A stretch of 57,242 nt of DNA from positions 1-57,242 of the forward strand of contig NZ_JAAFZA010000042.1 in assembly GCF_015356865.1 (NCBI RefSeq), read 5' to 3'. This document shows positions 33,336-41,821 of the stretch, one piece after another. Below the pieces are notes generated by a model. That model saw only the letters and a list, made by a program, of their open reading frames with translations, searched no databases and was not told the origin of the DNA. Source of the stretch: Catenulispora pinisilvae (lineage in GTDB: Bacteria > Actinomycetota > Actinomycetes > Streptomycetales > Catenulisporaceae). The position numbers and the translations under genes were made by a program. How positions within the stretch are numbered: the stretch's first letter is position 1; each line of letters starts with the position of its first letter.

Positions 33336-33430
33336 GTCCAAGACCTGTCGCGCGTCCTGTGATGCCCTTAGGGCATCTCCGCGGCCGTGATGCCTTTCGG
33401 GCATCACAGAGCGTGATACAGGTCTTGGAC
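33336..33430. promoter_or_regulatory. Nested palindromes in the SDR/epimerase divergent spacer
   Basis: GTCCAAGACCTGT (33336-33348) and ACAGGTCTTGGAC (33418-33430) form a perfect 13-bp inverted pair. Inside are two palindromes with the same core: GATGCCCTTAGGGCATC (33361-33377) and GTGATGCC-n4-GGGCATCAC (33387-33407), centred about 28 bp apart. This looks like a multi-site operator shared by the two divergent genes. The nearby LysR regulator at 34365 is one candidate binder. Confidence 0.65.
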
Positions 33431-33490
33431 GTCGGCGTTGATCAGGCCGCAGGCTGGAAGCGAACCTGAAAGAACGACGAGGGATGAGAC

Positions 33491-34348
33491 ATGAGGATTT
33501 TCCTGACGGGCGGATCCGGCTACATCGGCCGGGCCACGATCGCCGAGCTGGTGCGCCGCGGCCACATGGTGGAGGCGCTGGCGCGCAGCGAGGGTTCGGC
33601 ACAGGCCGTGACGGCGGCGGGGGCGGTCGCGGTGCGCGGCGGGCTCACCGACCTGGACGTGCTCAACCACGCGGCCGTGCGCGCCGAAGCGGTGATCCAT
33701 CTGGCGCAGGCCGACTCCGCGCAGACGGATCTCGCCGCGGCCACGGCCATGCAGGACGGCGTCGGAGCCGGAACCTACGTGCACACCGGTGGCAGCTGGG
33801 TCTACGGCGACACCCAGGGCGTGCAGGACGAGACCGCGTCGTGGAACGCGCCGACCGTGGTGGCCTGGCGCAAGCCGGTCGAAGACCAGGTCTTGGCGCG
33901 CGCCGCTGAAGGCGGCCGGCCGGTCATCGTGCAACCGGGGCTGCTCTATGGAGGTGACAACCGGCTGATCGACCACTTCTTCGTCACGCCGGGTAAGCTG
34001 AGTGGTGCCGTTCCGTATATCGGTGACGGCGCCAACCGGTGGGCGCTGGTCCACATCGACGACATAGCCACCCTGTACGCGGCGGCGCTCTCGGCGAAGG
34101 CGGGATCGGTCTATATCGGGGTCGGCGAGAGCCACCCGAGGATGAAGGAAGTCGCCGAGGCGGCGGCGCGTGGCGCCGGGCTCGCGGGCAAGACGGTGTC
34201 GATCACCATGGAACAGGCCCGCGCCCAGATGGGGCCCATCGCGGACGCGTTCGCGCTGGACCAGCGCTTGACCTCGGCCAAGGCCCGCCGGGAGCTGGGC
34301 TGGGCACCGAAGCATGACGATCCGCTCGAAACCTTCGAGCGGATCTGA
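33491..34348 (+). CDS. NAD-dependent epimerase/dehydratase family protein
   Basis: The 285-residue extended SDR starts MRIFLTGGSGYIGRATIAEL (GxxGxxG), then GLTDLDVLNHAA and AVIHLAQADS. The usual Tyr-x3-Lys motif is not clear in this protein. SWVYGDTQG is where the Ser/Thr-Tyr region lies and WRKPVEDQVL may supply the Lys, so it may be an atypical NAD(P)-binding reductase. WALVHIDDIATLYAAAL is the normal substrate-domain entry motif. GAGGG lies about 7 nt before the ATG. The LysR gene follows 16 bp downstream and is probably cotranscribed. Confidence 0.85.
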   Translation: MRIFLTGGSGYIGRATIAELVRRGHMVEALARSEGSAQAVTAAGAVAVRGGLTDLDVLNHAAVRAEAVIHLAQADSAQTDLAAATAMQDGVGAGTYVHTGGSWVYGDTQGVQDETASWNAPTVVAWRKPVEDQVLARAAEGGRPVIVQPGLLYGGDNRLIDHFFVTPGKLSGAVPYIGDGANRWALVHIDDIATLYAAALSAKAGSVYIGVGESHPRMKEVAEAAARGAGLAGKTVSITMEQARAQMGPIADAFALDQRLTSAKARRELGWAPKHDDPLETFERI

Positions 34349-34364
34349 CATCCGAAGGAACCGC

Positions 34365-35234
34365 ATGGACGTCGACCTGCGCAAGCTCCGCTACTTCCTC
34401 GCGGTGGCCGAGGAACTCCACTTCGGACGCGCCGCGGAGCGCCTGCACATCGCCCAGCCCGCGCTCTCCCGCCAGATCCGGGCGCTCGAAGGCGAACTGG
34501 GCGCGGAGCTGTTCATGCGGGACCGCCGCCACACCGAGCTGACACCGGCCGGCGAACAGCTGGTCCAGGAGGCCAGGCCATTGCTGGCGGGAGCGGACGC
34601 GCTGCTGCGACGGGTGCGCGCGGCCGGCGAGGGCGTCACCCGCTTCACGATCGGGTTCATGCCGGGAATCACGGTGACCCCGGTCGTCCGCCTGCTGCGC
34701 GAGCACCACCCCGGGCTGGACGTGCGGATGCTGCGCACCGGCTGGCACGACCAGGTGGAGGTGCTCCACGACGCCCGCGCGCAGGTCGGCATCGTGCGCC
34801 TGCCGATCGACCCGGCGGGCCTGGAGATCAGGCCCCTGTTCACCGAGCCACGGGTCGTCGTGGTGGCCTCGGCGCACCGCCTCGCGGGCAAGGAAGCCGT
34901 ACGCGTCGCCGACCTGGCGGCCGACCACCTCTTGCAGGACCCTGGCGCAGTCCCCGAATGGCGCGACATCGCCGTGGAGCTGCGGACAGGCGAACGCCGC
35001 CCGGTGCCGGCGATCCACAGCGTCGAGGAGAAGCTCGAACTCGTCGCCGGCGGACAGGGGATCGCCGTGATCCCGGCCTCCACCGCGAACTTCTACACCC
35101 GGCCGGGCATCGAGGTGATCCCGGTCGAGGATCTCGGTCCCAACCGCGTGGCGGCGGCTTGGCCGATCGGGCAGACCGGAGGACTGGTCGAGGAGTTCGT
35201 CGAGGCTGCCGTCACTCTTCTACCCGAACAGTAG
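34365..35234 (+). CDS. LysR-family transcriptional regulator
   Basis: The protein is 289 residues from ATG 34365, which has GAAGGA at good distance; the frame is open further up but that part is not family-like. The N-terminal HTH is typical: MDVDLRKLRYFLAVAEELHF, RAAERLHIAQPALSRQIRAL and ELGAELFMRDRR. The effector domain starts about residue 90 (RFTIGFMPGITV) with two alpha/beta lobes. It likely controls the SDR and epimerase genes whose spacer holds palindromes. Its 3' end overlaps the MFS remnant by about 15 bp. Confidence 0.93.
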   Translation: MDVDLRKLRYFLAVAEELHFGRAAERLHIAQPALSRQIRALEGELGAELFMRDRRHTELTPAGEQLVQEARPLLAGADALLRRVRAAGEGVTRFTIGFMPGITVTPVVRLLREHHPGLDVRMLRTGWHDQVEVLHDARAQVGIVRLPIDPAGLEIRPLFTEPRVVVVASAHRLAGKEAVRVADLAADHLLQDPGAVPEWRDIAVELRTGERRPVPAIHSVEEKLELVAGGQGIAVIPASTANFYTRPGIEVIPVEDLGPNRVAAAWPIGQTGGLVEEFVEAAVTLLPEQ

Positions 35235-35650
35235 GCCTGCTCGGGTGGATCCGGATCCGGAGCCAGTGCCGGAGTCGGAGCCGATCGCGAACACGGCGGC
35301 TGCCAGGCCCATCACCGTGACCTGCCCCAAGTTCTGCATGGTCTGCATGGCCGAGCTCGCGTAGCCCTGCCAGTGCGCCGGGCTGTGGGACAGCGACAGC
35401 ACGGTCAGGCAGGGCACGAGCATCCCCATGCCGCCGCCGGCGAGGATGAGCGCCGCCGCCGCGGTGAAGGCCGGAGTCTCCGGATACGATCCCGCGATGG
35501 CGAACAGGCCTGCCACGGCCAGAACGACAGCACCCGCGCGTACCAGATGATGGCGCCCGACATCCCGCAGCAGGCGACCTTGCGCCCAGGACGCCGCAGC
35601 CCAGGCGAGCGCGGCGCCGGTGAAGCTCAGCCCGGTCACCGAAAGAGATT
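35220..35650 (-). pseudogene. Truncated MFS transporter (C-terminal third)
   Basis: The minus strand encodes the last four or so membrane helices of a major facilitator: TGLSFTGAALAWAAASWAQG, VRAGAVVLAVAGLFAIAG, FTAAAALILAGGGMGMLVPC and LGQVTVMGLAAAVFAIG. It is similar to DHA2-type exporters. Upstream of about 35650 the frame runs on into repeat DNA with no membrane helices, so the N-terminal ~300 residues have been lost. The C-terminus is a Gly/Ser run made by short repeats. It is a gene remnant cut by, or next to, the large inverted repeat. Confidence 0.75.
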
Positions 35651-36008
35651 CGTTCGCTGCGTGGTCGTGGCGGCGGTTGCGCGGGGTGGGTCCTGGCTGT
35701 GGGCTGTTCAGGGTTCGGATCCTCTTTTGGGGAGTTAGGGTTTGTGGGCCGGGTTGCTGCTGGGCTGTGGGTTTCAAAGCATTTTTACGGCCTTCGGTTA
35801 TGGTTGTGCCGGTTCGGGGTTCGGGTTGGTGGGTGTGTTTGTCGGCTGCCGGTTTTCGCGTTCACGATCCCGCCGCACCTCAGGCCTCTTCAACTCCGGC
35901 AGGTCAGAGCGCGAGCACAGGCAAGAGACAGGTCAAGAGCGCGATCAAGAACACAAGCAAGATCAACAGCAAGGTCAACAGCCAGATCAAGGTCAAGAAC
36001 TGTGATGA

Positions 36009-36035
36009 AGAGCCCGGCGCCTCCGGCGGGGGCTC
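36009..36035. terminator. Strong GC hairpin in the repeat arm
   Basis: gagcccggcgcctccggcgggggctc can pair over its outer six bases and inner GGC/GCC steps around TCC. The same hairpin, with only minor differences, occurs inverted in the other arm at about 36856-36882. It is terminator-like but has no T-run. Confidence 0.5.
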
Positions 36036-36115
36036 TTGGCTCCCTCGGGGAACTGGCGCGGTTCCATAGGGTGGTCCGGTCAGGGCCCTGCGCTGGCGGT
36101 TTGTGAGGTGGTTGC

Positions 36116-36187
36116 GGTTCGTTCCCCACGGTCGCGTCGTCAGCCCCAAGGGGTACAGCACCGGTGTCCGGGAGTAAAGTCCGCGCC
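36116..36187 (+). repeat. 72-bp unit, copy 1 (plus orientation)
   Basis: It begins ggttcgttcccc, continues cggtcgcgtcg, has the small hairpin CCCC-AA-GGGG at 36144-36153, then gggagtaaagt. It is about 80 percent identical to the reverse complement of copy 2. Confidence 0.8.
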
Positions 36188-36219
36188 GCTGCGGTCAGGC
36201 CTGCAAGCTGCGGTTTGTA

Positions 36220-36291
36220 TAGCGCGAACTTGACTCCCGGCCACCGGCGCTGTAGGCGAAGCCCTGCCGACGCGACCGAGGGGAACGAACC
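36220..36291 (-). repeat. 72-bp unit, copy 2 (minus orientation)
   Basis: Its reverse complement aligns with copy 1. Here the small hairpin is GGC-GAA-GCC on the plus strand (36255-36263), which contains GCGAAGC, a known very stable DNA minihairpin. The stem sequence differs from copy 1 but pairing is retained. Confidence 0.8.
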
Positions 36292-36305
36292 GAAAACCGA
36301 CCGGA

Positions 36306-36582
36306 GAAGTACAAAACTGGTGGTGTGGTACCGGCGGCTTCGCGAGTTCGGCTGCCGGTCTAGCTGCTGGCCAACGCACCGGCGCTTGGGGTGCGCACGT
36401 CGGGTTGGCGGCCGCCGGATCGGCCCGGTGGCCACAACCGATACCGCCGGGATAGCGGGTGTACCGAGACAGACCATCAGAAGGCGGGTATGTCGCCGAC
36501 CAGCTGACCACCGGCCCGTCCCCGGGGCCTCACCGGCGGCCGCATCGCTAGGCTGCGTCTACGGGCCCTGTGATTGCTTTTC
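36306..36582. other. Centre between the two repeat arms, no gene recognised
   Basis: About 277 bp separate the arms. The segment is GC-rich, with no frame that has both a ribosome site and protein-like composition, and no similarity to the arms beyond a short gggccctg motif near 36564. I see no transposase or recombinase residue pattern. Confidence 0.5.
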
Positions 36583-36597
36583 TTCCGGTCGGTTTTC

Positions 36598-36670
36598 GGT
36601 TCGTTCCCCTCGGTCGCGTCGGCAGGGCTTTGCCTACAGTGCCGGTTCTCGGGAGTCAAGTTCGCGCTGT
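36598..36670 (+). repeat. 72-bp unit, copy 3 (plus orientation)
   Basis: The small hairpin here is GGC-TTT-GCC (36626-36634), the copy-2 type read on the other strand with one loop change. The flanks ggttcgttcccc, cggtcgcgtcgg and cgggagtcaagttcgcgc match the other copies. Confidence 0.8.
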
Positions 36671-36703
36671 ACGCGGCCGCCACCTGCACGCCTGACCGCA
36701 AGG

Positions 36704-36774
36704 GCGCGGACTTTACTCCCGGGGTTCGGCGCTGTACCCCTTGGGGCTGACGACGCGGCCGTGGGGAACGGACC
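36704..36774 (-). repeat. 72-bp unit, copy 4 (minus orientation)
   Basis: The small hairpin is CCCC-TT-GGGG (36737-36746), matching copy 1. The four units thus alternate plus, minus, plus, minus, and the two hairpin types alternate with them. Confidence 0.8.
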
Positions 36775-37140
36775 GCAACCACCTCACAAACCGCCGCCGC
36801 AGGGCCCTGACCCGGCCACCCTATGGAGCAGCGCCAGTTCCCCGAGGGAGCCGAGAGCCCCCGCCGGAGGCGCCGGGCTCTTCATCACAGTTTTTGATCT
36901 TGCTGTTGATCTTGCTGTTGATCTTGCCCTTGACCTGTGTCGTTGACCTTGCTGTTGATCTCGATCTGGCTCTTGTTCCAACTTGCCGGAGTTGAAGAGG
37001 CCTGAGATGCGCCGGGGTCGTGAACACGTAAACCGGCAGCCGACAAACACACCCACCGCCCCGAACCCCGAACCGGCACAACTTCTACCGAAGGCCGTAA
37101 AAAGCTTCTAAAACCCACAAACAAACCGCAACCAGCCCCG

Positions 37141-38328
37141 CTACGGAACCCCATACTGAATCGGCAAATACCAAGCAAACCAAGCCGACATCACCGCGAC
37201 AGCAACGAAGCAGACCGCGAGCCCCCGCGTCCCCGACCGGGAAAGCGTCCGCGCCACGGGGATGAGCAACGGGAACGCCGGCATCAGCTCGCGTGGTGTC
37301 GTGGTGATCGAGCGGTGGCTGCCCAGGACCAGGGCCGCCACGAGTGCGCAGTACGCGATCAGTTCCCAGGGGAGGGTACGGCGGATCATCAGGGCTAGGA
37401 GGAACGGCACCGTGACCATGGCCAGGATGGCGATCAGTTCCATCGTCGACGGGTTGTCGAGGCGGCCGTCTACCAGCTTCGAGAACTCGTCGAAGGTGGT
37501 GGCGCCGCCGTCGAACCAGTTGTTCCACAGCGAGCGCTGGACCTTGAAGTAGGCGTCGAGGTGGCCGAAGTGGCGGCCGACGGCGACCATGTAGCCCAGC
37601 ATCCCCAGGGGCGCGATCGCCGCACCCGCCCAGGGCCGCCACCCGTCCTGGCGGCGGATGACCGCCACCAGGGCGACCAGGCCGACGGTCGCGATCAGTG
37701 CGGAGGCGGATGGTCGGGTGAGGCCGCCGAAGAAGGCCAGCACTCCGGCGGTGATCCACGCGCGCCGTAGCAGTGCGTGTAGCGCCCACGCCGCGAACGC
37801 GACGAACAGCACGTCGCCGTAGGGTGCGACCTGCACCACGGCCGTCGGCGCCAGTGCGAACAGCGCCACCAGCACCAGTCCGGCCCGGGGGCCGGCCACC
37901 CGCTCGCCCACGCGCCGGATGCCCAGCGCCGCGACCGTGCCGGCGATGACCGAGGCCAGTACGCCGGCCTGTAGGTAGCTCAGGCCGGAGACTGTCTGCA
38001 CCCCGCGCAGCAGGGCGGGATAGAGCGGGAAGAAGGCGTAGTCGAACCCGCGCTGGTAGCCGCCGCGCGCCACCTCGATGTAGAAGGTCGAGTCCCACGC
38101 GTGGGGAGGCGTGTGCACCAGGACGTCGAGTGACTGCTTCCGCACATGCAGGAGCCACAGCAGCGAGAGCACCGAGATCAGGTGCAGTCCGAGGTAGACG
38201 CCGGCTGTCACGCTGTTGGCGCGGGTCAGGGCCGCTCGGCGGAACGTCGCCGCGAGATCGGCCGCGGTCGTCCTCGAACCGGGGTCCTGAACGGCCGGAC
38301 CGGGGTCCTCCTGAACGACAGCCGCCAC
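37141..38328 (-). CDS. Polytopic mannosyltransferase, PIG-V/GT39-like
   Basis: The protein is 395 residues from GTG 38328, which has GGGAGG six bases upstream. A GTG at 38397 would add 23 untypical residues. About nine to ten membrane segments follow a polar N-terminus. After helix 1 comes the luminal acidic motif PHAWDSTFYIEVARGGY near residue 75, where GT-C enzymes place the catalytic Asp; the stretch AFFPLYPALLRG is typical of the PIG-V group. It would transfer a sugar from polyprenyl-phosphate to an acceptor outside the membrane. Its stop codon abuts the right edge of the large inverted repeat. Confidence 0.85.
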   Translation of the reverse strand: MAAVVQEDPGPAVQDPGSRTTAADLAATFRRAALTRANSVTAGVYLGLHLISVLSLLWLLHVRKQSLDVLVHTPPHAWDSTFYIEVARGGYQRGFDYAFFPLYPALLRGVQTVSGLSYLQAGVLASVIAGTVAALGIRRVGERVAGPRAGLVLVALFALAPTAVVQVAPYGDVLFVAFAAWALHALLRRAWITAGVLAFFGGLTRPSASALIATVGLVALVAVIRRQDGWRPWAGAAIAPLGMLGYMVAVGRHFGHLDAYFKVQRSLWNNWFDGGATTFDEFSKLVDGRLDNPSTMELIAILAMVTVPFLLALMIRRTLPWELIAYCALVAALVLGSHRSITTTPRELMPAFPLLIPVARTLSRSGTRGLAVCFVAVAVMSAWFAWYLPIQYGVP

Positions 38329-38460
38329 CGCGTACCTCCCAGACCGAGCGCACGGTGAGCGCCCGCTTACCCCGTCCACAGAAGAGCTATGGACCACATG
38401 CGGGCCGAGCGTAGCGTGCCGGGAACGGCGTTGCCTACTCGGCCCGCGGTGGTTGGAGTG

Positions 38461-39042
38461 CTACTGGCGTACTCGATAGCGCAGGTGGAGTACCCGGTTG
38501 CCCTGAATCGCCTCGTCAGGATCCTCCAACAGGCGTTGTGCGTCGACCGGCCCGAAGTAGCGTTTGCCGGACCCGAACACCACGGGTACGACGTCCATGC
38601 GCACCTCGTCGATCAGGCCCGCGGCAAGCACCTGGCCACCGACGTCGCCGGCGGCGACCTCGACCACGCGGTCACCCGCGAGCTCCTGCGCCTTGGCCAC
38701 GGCGGCCTCGACGCCGTCGGCGAAGGAGAACGGCGCCTCGGGGTACCAGCCCTCGGGCCTGCCCCGGTGGGTCACGACGACGACGTGGTCGACCCCGGCC
38801 GGAGGGGTCCCGTCCCAGCCGTTCGTCATGTCGAAGACGTGGCGGCCGACGATCGTCGCCCCGATCTGGTCCCAGTACGGCCGGACGTAGTCGTAGGACG
38901 TCTGCGACACCTTCAAGACGCCGCTCTCGTCCAACGGCACGTCACCGCTGAGCAACCAGTCGAACAGCGGTCCGGTCTGGTCGTTCTCGTCCGCGATGAA
39001 GCCGTCTACCGACACTGAGCTGTACATGACTACTTTGCCCAC
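38461..39042 (-). CDS. Dihydrofolate reductase-like (RibD C-terminal domain) protein
   Basis: The 193-residue protein starts at GTG with GAGGAGG about 5 nt upstream. It begins GKVVMYSSVSVDGFIADEND, then ATIVGRHVFDMTNGW, VVVVTHR, VVEVAAGDVGGQVLAAGLIDEV (in pieces) and PVVFGSGKRYFG. This is the YyaP/RibD-like reductase fold common in actinomycetes. It binds NADPH in related proteins; the true substrate is generally unknown and is not folate here. There is no operon partner with an obvious link. Confidence 0.9.
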   Translation of the reverse strand: MGKVVMYSSVSVDGFIADENDQTGPLFDWLLSGDVPLDESGVLKVSQTSYDYVRPYWDQIGATIVGRHVFDMTNGWDGTPPAGVDHVVVVTHRGRPEGWYPEAPFSFADGVEAAVAKAQELAGDRVVEVAAGDVGGQVLAAGLIDEVRMDVVPVVFGSGKRYFGPVDAQRLLEDPDEAIQGNRVLHLRYRVRQ

Positions 39043-39109
39043 GGGGCCCTCCTCTGCTTTTGGGGTCCCTCGAAGTTAACGTGTTGTGAGCTGTCGGTCT
39101 TGTAAGAAA

Positions 39110-39955
39110 TCAATCGGCCGGCAGTGGCCAGCTGTCCAGCACGTGGCCGGGATGTTCGCGCAGGAACCGCCGCCGGACTTCGAGGTACCGGGTCGGCGTG
39201 AGCCCGGTGAAGGCCCGGAACTCGTGGTCGAAGTGGGCCTGGTCGAAGTAGCCCGCGTCACCGGCGAGGTCGGCCCAGTCGACGGGGCCGGCGGGGTTGA
39301 TCGCGAACACGGTGGCGGCGAAGCGGTGGGTCCGGGCCAGCCGCTTCGGCGTGATGCCGATGAGCTCCTTGAACCGCTGGGCCAGATGAGTGCTGCTGAC
39401 ACCGGCTGCCGCGTTCAGGCCGCCGATCGCCACCGCCCCGCCGGTCGCCGCGATGATGCTGCTCGTGTGGCGGACCAGCCCCAGGCCGGCGGTCTCGCAC
39501 AGCCGTCGCGTCAGCTCCTGCTCAAGCAGCGCCAGCATCTCGTGCGGCCCGTCCGCCGTGGCCAGCCGGTCTCGCAGCTCAGCAACGGCGGGCCGGTCCC
39601 AAACCTGCTCTATCGTCACCGGCCGGTCACACAGCTCGGCCGCGGGCATCGACAGGAACGGCGCCAGCCCCCACGGCTTGAAGTGCACGCCGACGGACCG
39701 GGTCCGCAGTGGGTAGCCGAACTCCAACGCGCGGGTGGGCATGGTGATTACGCAGCCGTCGGTGTACTCGGCCGTCTCGGTGTCGATGCCGCCGCGGATG
39801 CGGAACGGCTCCCCGAGGTTGACGATGAGCAGCGCCGCCGGCATCGGCGGCAGCATCAGCCGGGCGTACGGCGGCGCGCCCTCCAGGTAGTAGAGGTCAT
39901 CGATCAGCCCGTCCAGGGGCGGTCGCGGCACTCTGGACACGTACTCCACACGCAC
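39110..39955 (-). CDS. AraC-family transcriptional regulator
   Basis: The protein is 281 residues from GTG 39955, which has AAGGGA just upstream; the frame continues to 40066 but without a ribosome site and with Arg/Gly-rich non-family sequence. The N-terminal effector domain (EYVSRVPRPPLDGLIDDLYYLEG) belongs to the DUF6597 type. The C-terminal AraC HTH pair includes GVSSTHLAQRFKELIGITPKRLAR and the signature AGYFDQAHFDHEFRAFTGLTP. The target is unknown; the lysine-catabolic genes upstream of it on the same strand are candidates. Confidence 0.9.
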   Translation of the reverse strand: MRVEYVSRVPRPPLDGLIDDLYYLEGAPPYARLMLPPMPAALLIVNLGEPFRIRGGIDTETAEYTDGCVITMPTRALEFGYPLRTRSVGVHFKPWGLAPFLSMPAAELCDRPVTIEQVWDRPAVAELRDRLATADGPHEMLALLEQELTRRLCETAGLGLVRHTSSIIAATGGAVAIGGLNAAAGVSSTHLAQRFKELIGITPKRLARTHRFAATVFAINPAGPVDWADLAGDAGYFDQAHFDHEFRAFTGLTPTRYLEVRRRFLREHPGHVLDSWPLPAD

Positions 39956-40102
39956 AGCATCCCTTATGCGCAGCGTGTCCGCGCGAGCGCCCGGTCGCGC
40001 ACCGCCCCGGCCGCGCACCATGCTGCCGGTCATTCCAGCCGCGCACCGCGCTGCCAGAACCGGCATGCCGACCCGCTGACCCGCCGCCCCGCCGCCCGCC
40101 GA

Positions 40103-41821
40103 CTACCCCTCGTCCAACAGCGGCGGCGCGATCTCGTCGAAGACGTCGCCCGGCCCCGGGTTCTCAGGGCTCGTGGATCCCCCGAAGTGCTTCATCACAC
40201 CCCACACCGCGTTCAACGCAGTGGTCACCGCGCCCTCGGCCCAGCCGGCGGTCCAGGAGATGTCGTCGCCGGCCAGGAACAGGCCGCGCTGGTGCTCCGG
40301 CAGGCCTTCCTGCATGAAGTGGGTGTACAGGCGGCGCTGGTAGCGGTACTGGCCGGGGAGGTTCGCCTTGAAGGCGCCCATGAAGTAGGGCTCGGTCTCC
40401 CAGGAGACGGTCAGCGGGGTGCCGATGATGTGCGATCGGATGTCGACGTTCGGGTAGATCTCGGCCAGCGACGCCAGGACCACCTCCAGGCGTTCCTCGC
40501 GGGACAGCGGCACGAACTTCATCGAGTCGTCGACCCAGGTGTACGACAGGCACATCACGCCCGGCTTGTCCGGTCCGTCGTCCAGCAGATACACGCCGCG
40601 CGGCATGCGGTCGGTGAGGGTCATCGACATGGTGTCGCGGGTCGGGTCCTCGCGGGAGGGATCGAGCCAGAAGGGGCGGTCGACGACCACGAACAGTTTC
40701 GAGGCCCCCATGTAGTGCGCGCGCTCGACCGCGGTCCAGACGTCCGTGGCGAGCAGGGCCTCGTCCACCTTGATCTTCGAGAGCATCATCCAGGCCTGCG
40801 CGGTGAAGACCGCGGCCGGATACGTGCGGATCTCGTTGGCGGCGTCGGCGACGGTGACGCCGCGGCCGGTGCGGTACATGCGGGTGACCGCGGGCCGGGG
40901 GTGGCCGTTCTCGTGCAGGGACCGGACCGTGGTGCCGGCCGGCCAGTGGGCGAGGGTGTCAGGGGCCTGCGACCACAGCCGCAGCGGCAGTTGCTGGCAG
41001 CCGCCCACCACGCGCCGGTGGTGGTCGTCGGCGCCGGTGTAGACGACGCGCAGGATCTCCAGCATCGAGTTCGGGAAGTCGGTGTCCCAGCCGCCGGTGC
41101 CGAAGCCGACCTGGCCGAAGACCTCGCGGTGCCGGAAGGACTTGAACGCCGGGCTGGCCGCCAGGAAGCCGTAGAACGAGGTGTCGTCCAGCCGCGGGAC
41201 CAGGCGGCCCCAGATCGCGCGCACCGTCGCGGTGTCCCGCTCCCGGATCGCCTGCTGCATCGCGGAGAACTCGGCGCCGTGCGCCGGGTCGTCCAGCGCG
41301 TCGGCCCAGGCGTCGGCGACCTCGTGGTAGACCGCCGGCAGGTCGTCCAGGCCGGTGGCGTAGTGGCTGACGCCCTTCAGATCGATGACCGTGGACGGGG
41401 TCGCGGCGTCCAGCGGGTTCGGGAACGGCTCGGTGCGCAGCCCCGCGCGGTCGAAGTAGGAGAACAGCGTCGTCGAGGACGGCGGGAACCGCATCGCGCC
41501 CATCTCGGCCATCGAGCCCGGCACGCCCGGGAACGGCGTCGAGCGCATCCGGCCGCCCAGCTCGTCGGCCTCGTACACCACCGGCTTGAGCCCCAGCTTC
41601 AGCAGCTCGTGCGCGGCCACCATCCCGGACAGCCCGCCGCCGATCACCGCGACCTCGGTCCCGTACGCCGCCTCCGGCACCGAGCCCAGGCCCGCCGGGT
41701 GCGCGACGTAGTCGTCGTAGGCGAACGGGAAATCGGGGCCGAACATGGTGATCGGCTTGTGGGACTCACACTGCACGTGGTCGGTGACCTCGTGGACGGT
41801 GGCCGGGACAGCGGACGTCAT
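40103..41821 (-). CDS. davB: L-lysine 2-monooxygenase
   Basis: The 572-residue flavoprotein is of the amine-oxidase superfamily. It starts with PITMFGPDFPFAYDDYVAHP, as in Pseudomonas DavB, then FAD motif VAVIGGGLSGMVAAHELL and EADELGGRMR. AEMGAMRFPPSSTT and FGQVGFGTGGWDTDFPNS are also characteristic, and NPGPGDVFDEI ends it. The overall pattern matches DavB more closely than tryptophan 2-monooxygenase. It would decarboxylate and oxidise lysine with O2 to 5-aminovaleramide in the cytoplasm. It overlaps davA by ATGA, so product and next enzyme are made together. The assignment rests on remembered family sequence; a related amino-acid 2-monooxygenase remains possible. Confidence 0.85.
   Translation of the reverse strand: MTSAVPATVHEVTDHVQCESHKPITMFGPDFPFAYDDYVAHPAGLGSVPEAAYGTEVAVIGGGLSGMVAAHELLKLGLKPVVYEADELGGRMRSTPFPGVPGSMAEMGAMRFPPSSTTLFSYFDRAGLRTEPFPNPLDAATPSTVIDLKGVSHYATGLDDLPAVYHEVADAWADALDDPAHGAEFSAMQQAIRERDTATVRAIWGRLVPRLDDTSFYGFLAASPAFKSFRHREVFGQVGFGTGGWDTDFPNSMLEILRVVYTGADDHHRRVVGGCQQLPLRLWSQAPDTLAHWPAGTTVRSLHENGHPRPAVTRMYRTGRGVTVADAANEIRTYPAAVFTAQAWMMLSKIKVDEALLATDVWTAVERAHYMGASKLFVVVDRPFWLDPSREDPTRDTMSMTLTDRMPRGVYLLDDGPDKPGVMCLSYTWVDDSMKFVPLSREERLEVVLASLAEIYPNVDIRSHIIGTPLTVSWETEPYFMGAFKANLPGQYRYQRRLYTHFMQEGLPEHQRGLFLAGDDISWTAGWAEGAVTTALNAVWGVMKHFGGSTSPENPGPGDVFDEIAPPLLDEG

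Larger units (their letters stand above)
35782..36305. repeat. Left arm of a ~1.3-kb nested inverted repeat element
   Basis: This 524-bp arm is, reversed, similar over its whole length to 36583-37103, with looser similarity to about 35760. From the outside in it contains a conserved edge (tttttacggccttcggt), a ~100-bp segment and a stretch of degenerate 12-mers (aagatcaacagc type, about 35940-36000). Then come a strong hairpin GAGCCC...GGGCTC at 36009-36035, the motif ccctcggggaactggcgc, and two 72-bp units (36116-36187 and 36220-36291) in opposite orientation. Small frames exist in all six phases but none looks like a protein with a ribosome site. Confidence 0.85.
36583..37103. repeat. Right arm of the nested inverted repeat element
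   Basis: This arm is the inverted counterpart of 35782-36305. It contains 72-bp unit copies 3 (36598-36670, plus) and 4 (36704-36774, minus), the ccctcggggaactggcgc-type motif and the GC hairpin. The 12-mer block (aagatcaacagc units read on the minus strand, about 36893-36965) and the edge accgaaggccgtaaaaa at 37087-37103 complete it. Looser similarity continues to about 37135, directly next to the stop codon of the mannosyltransferase gene. The two arms differ by many point changes and small indels, mostly in the 12-mer block. Confidence 0.85.

Noticed and set aside
35620-36995. Several frames of 80-260 codons inside the inverted-repeat element
   Set aside because: They read through hairpins and repeats, have no ribosome sites, and the differences between the two arms do not preserve any one frame.
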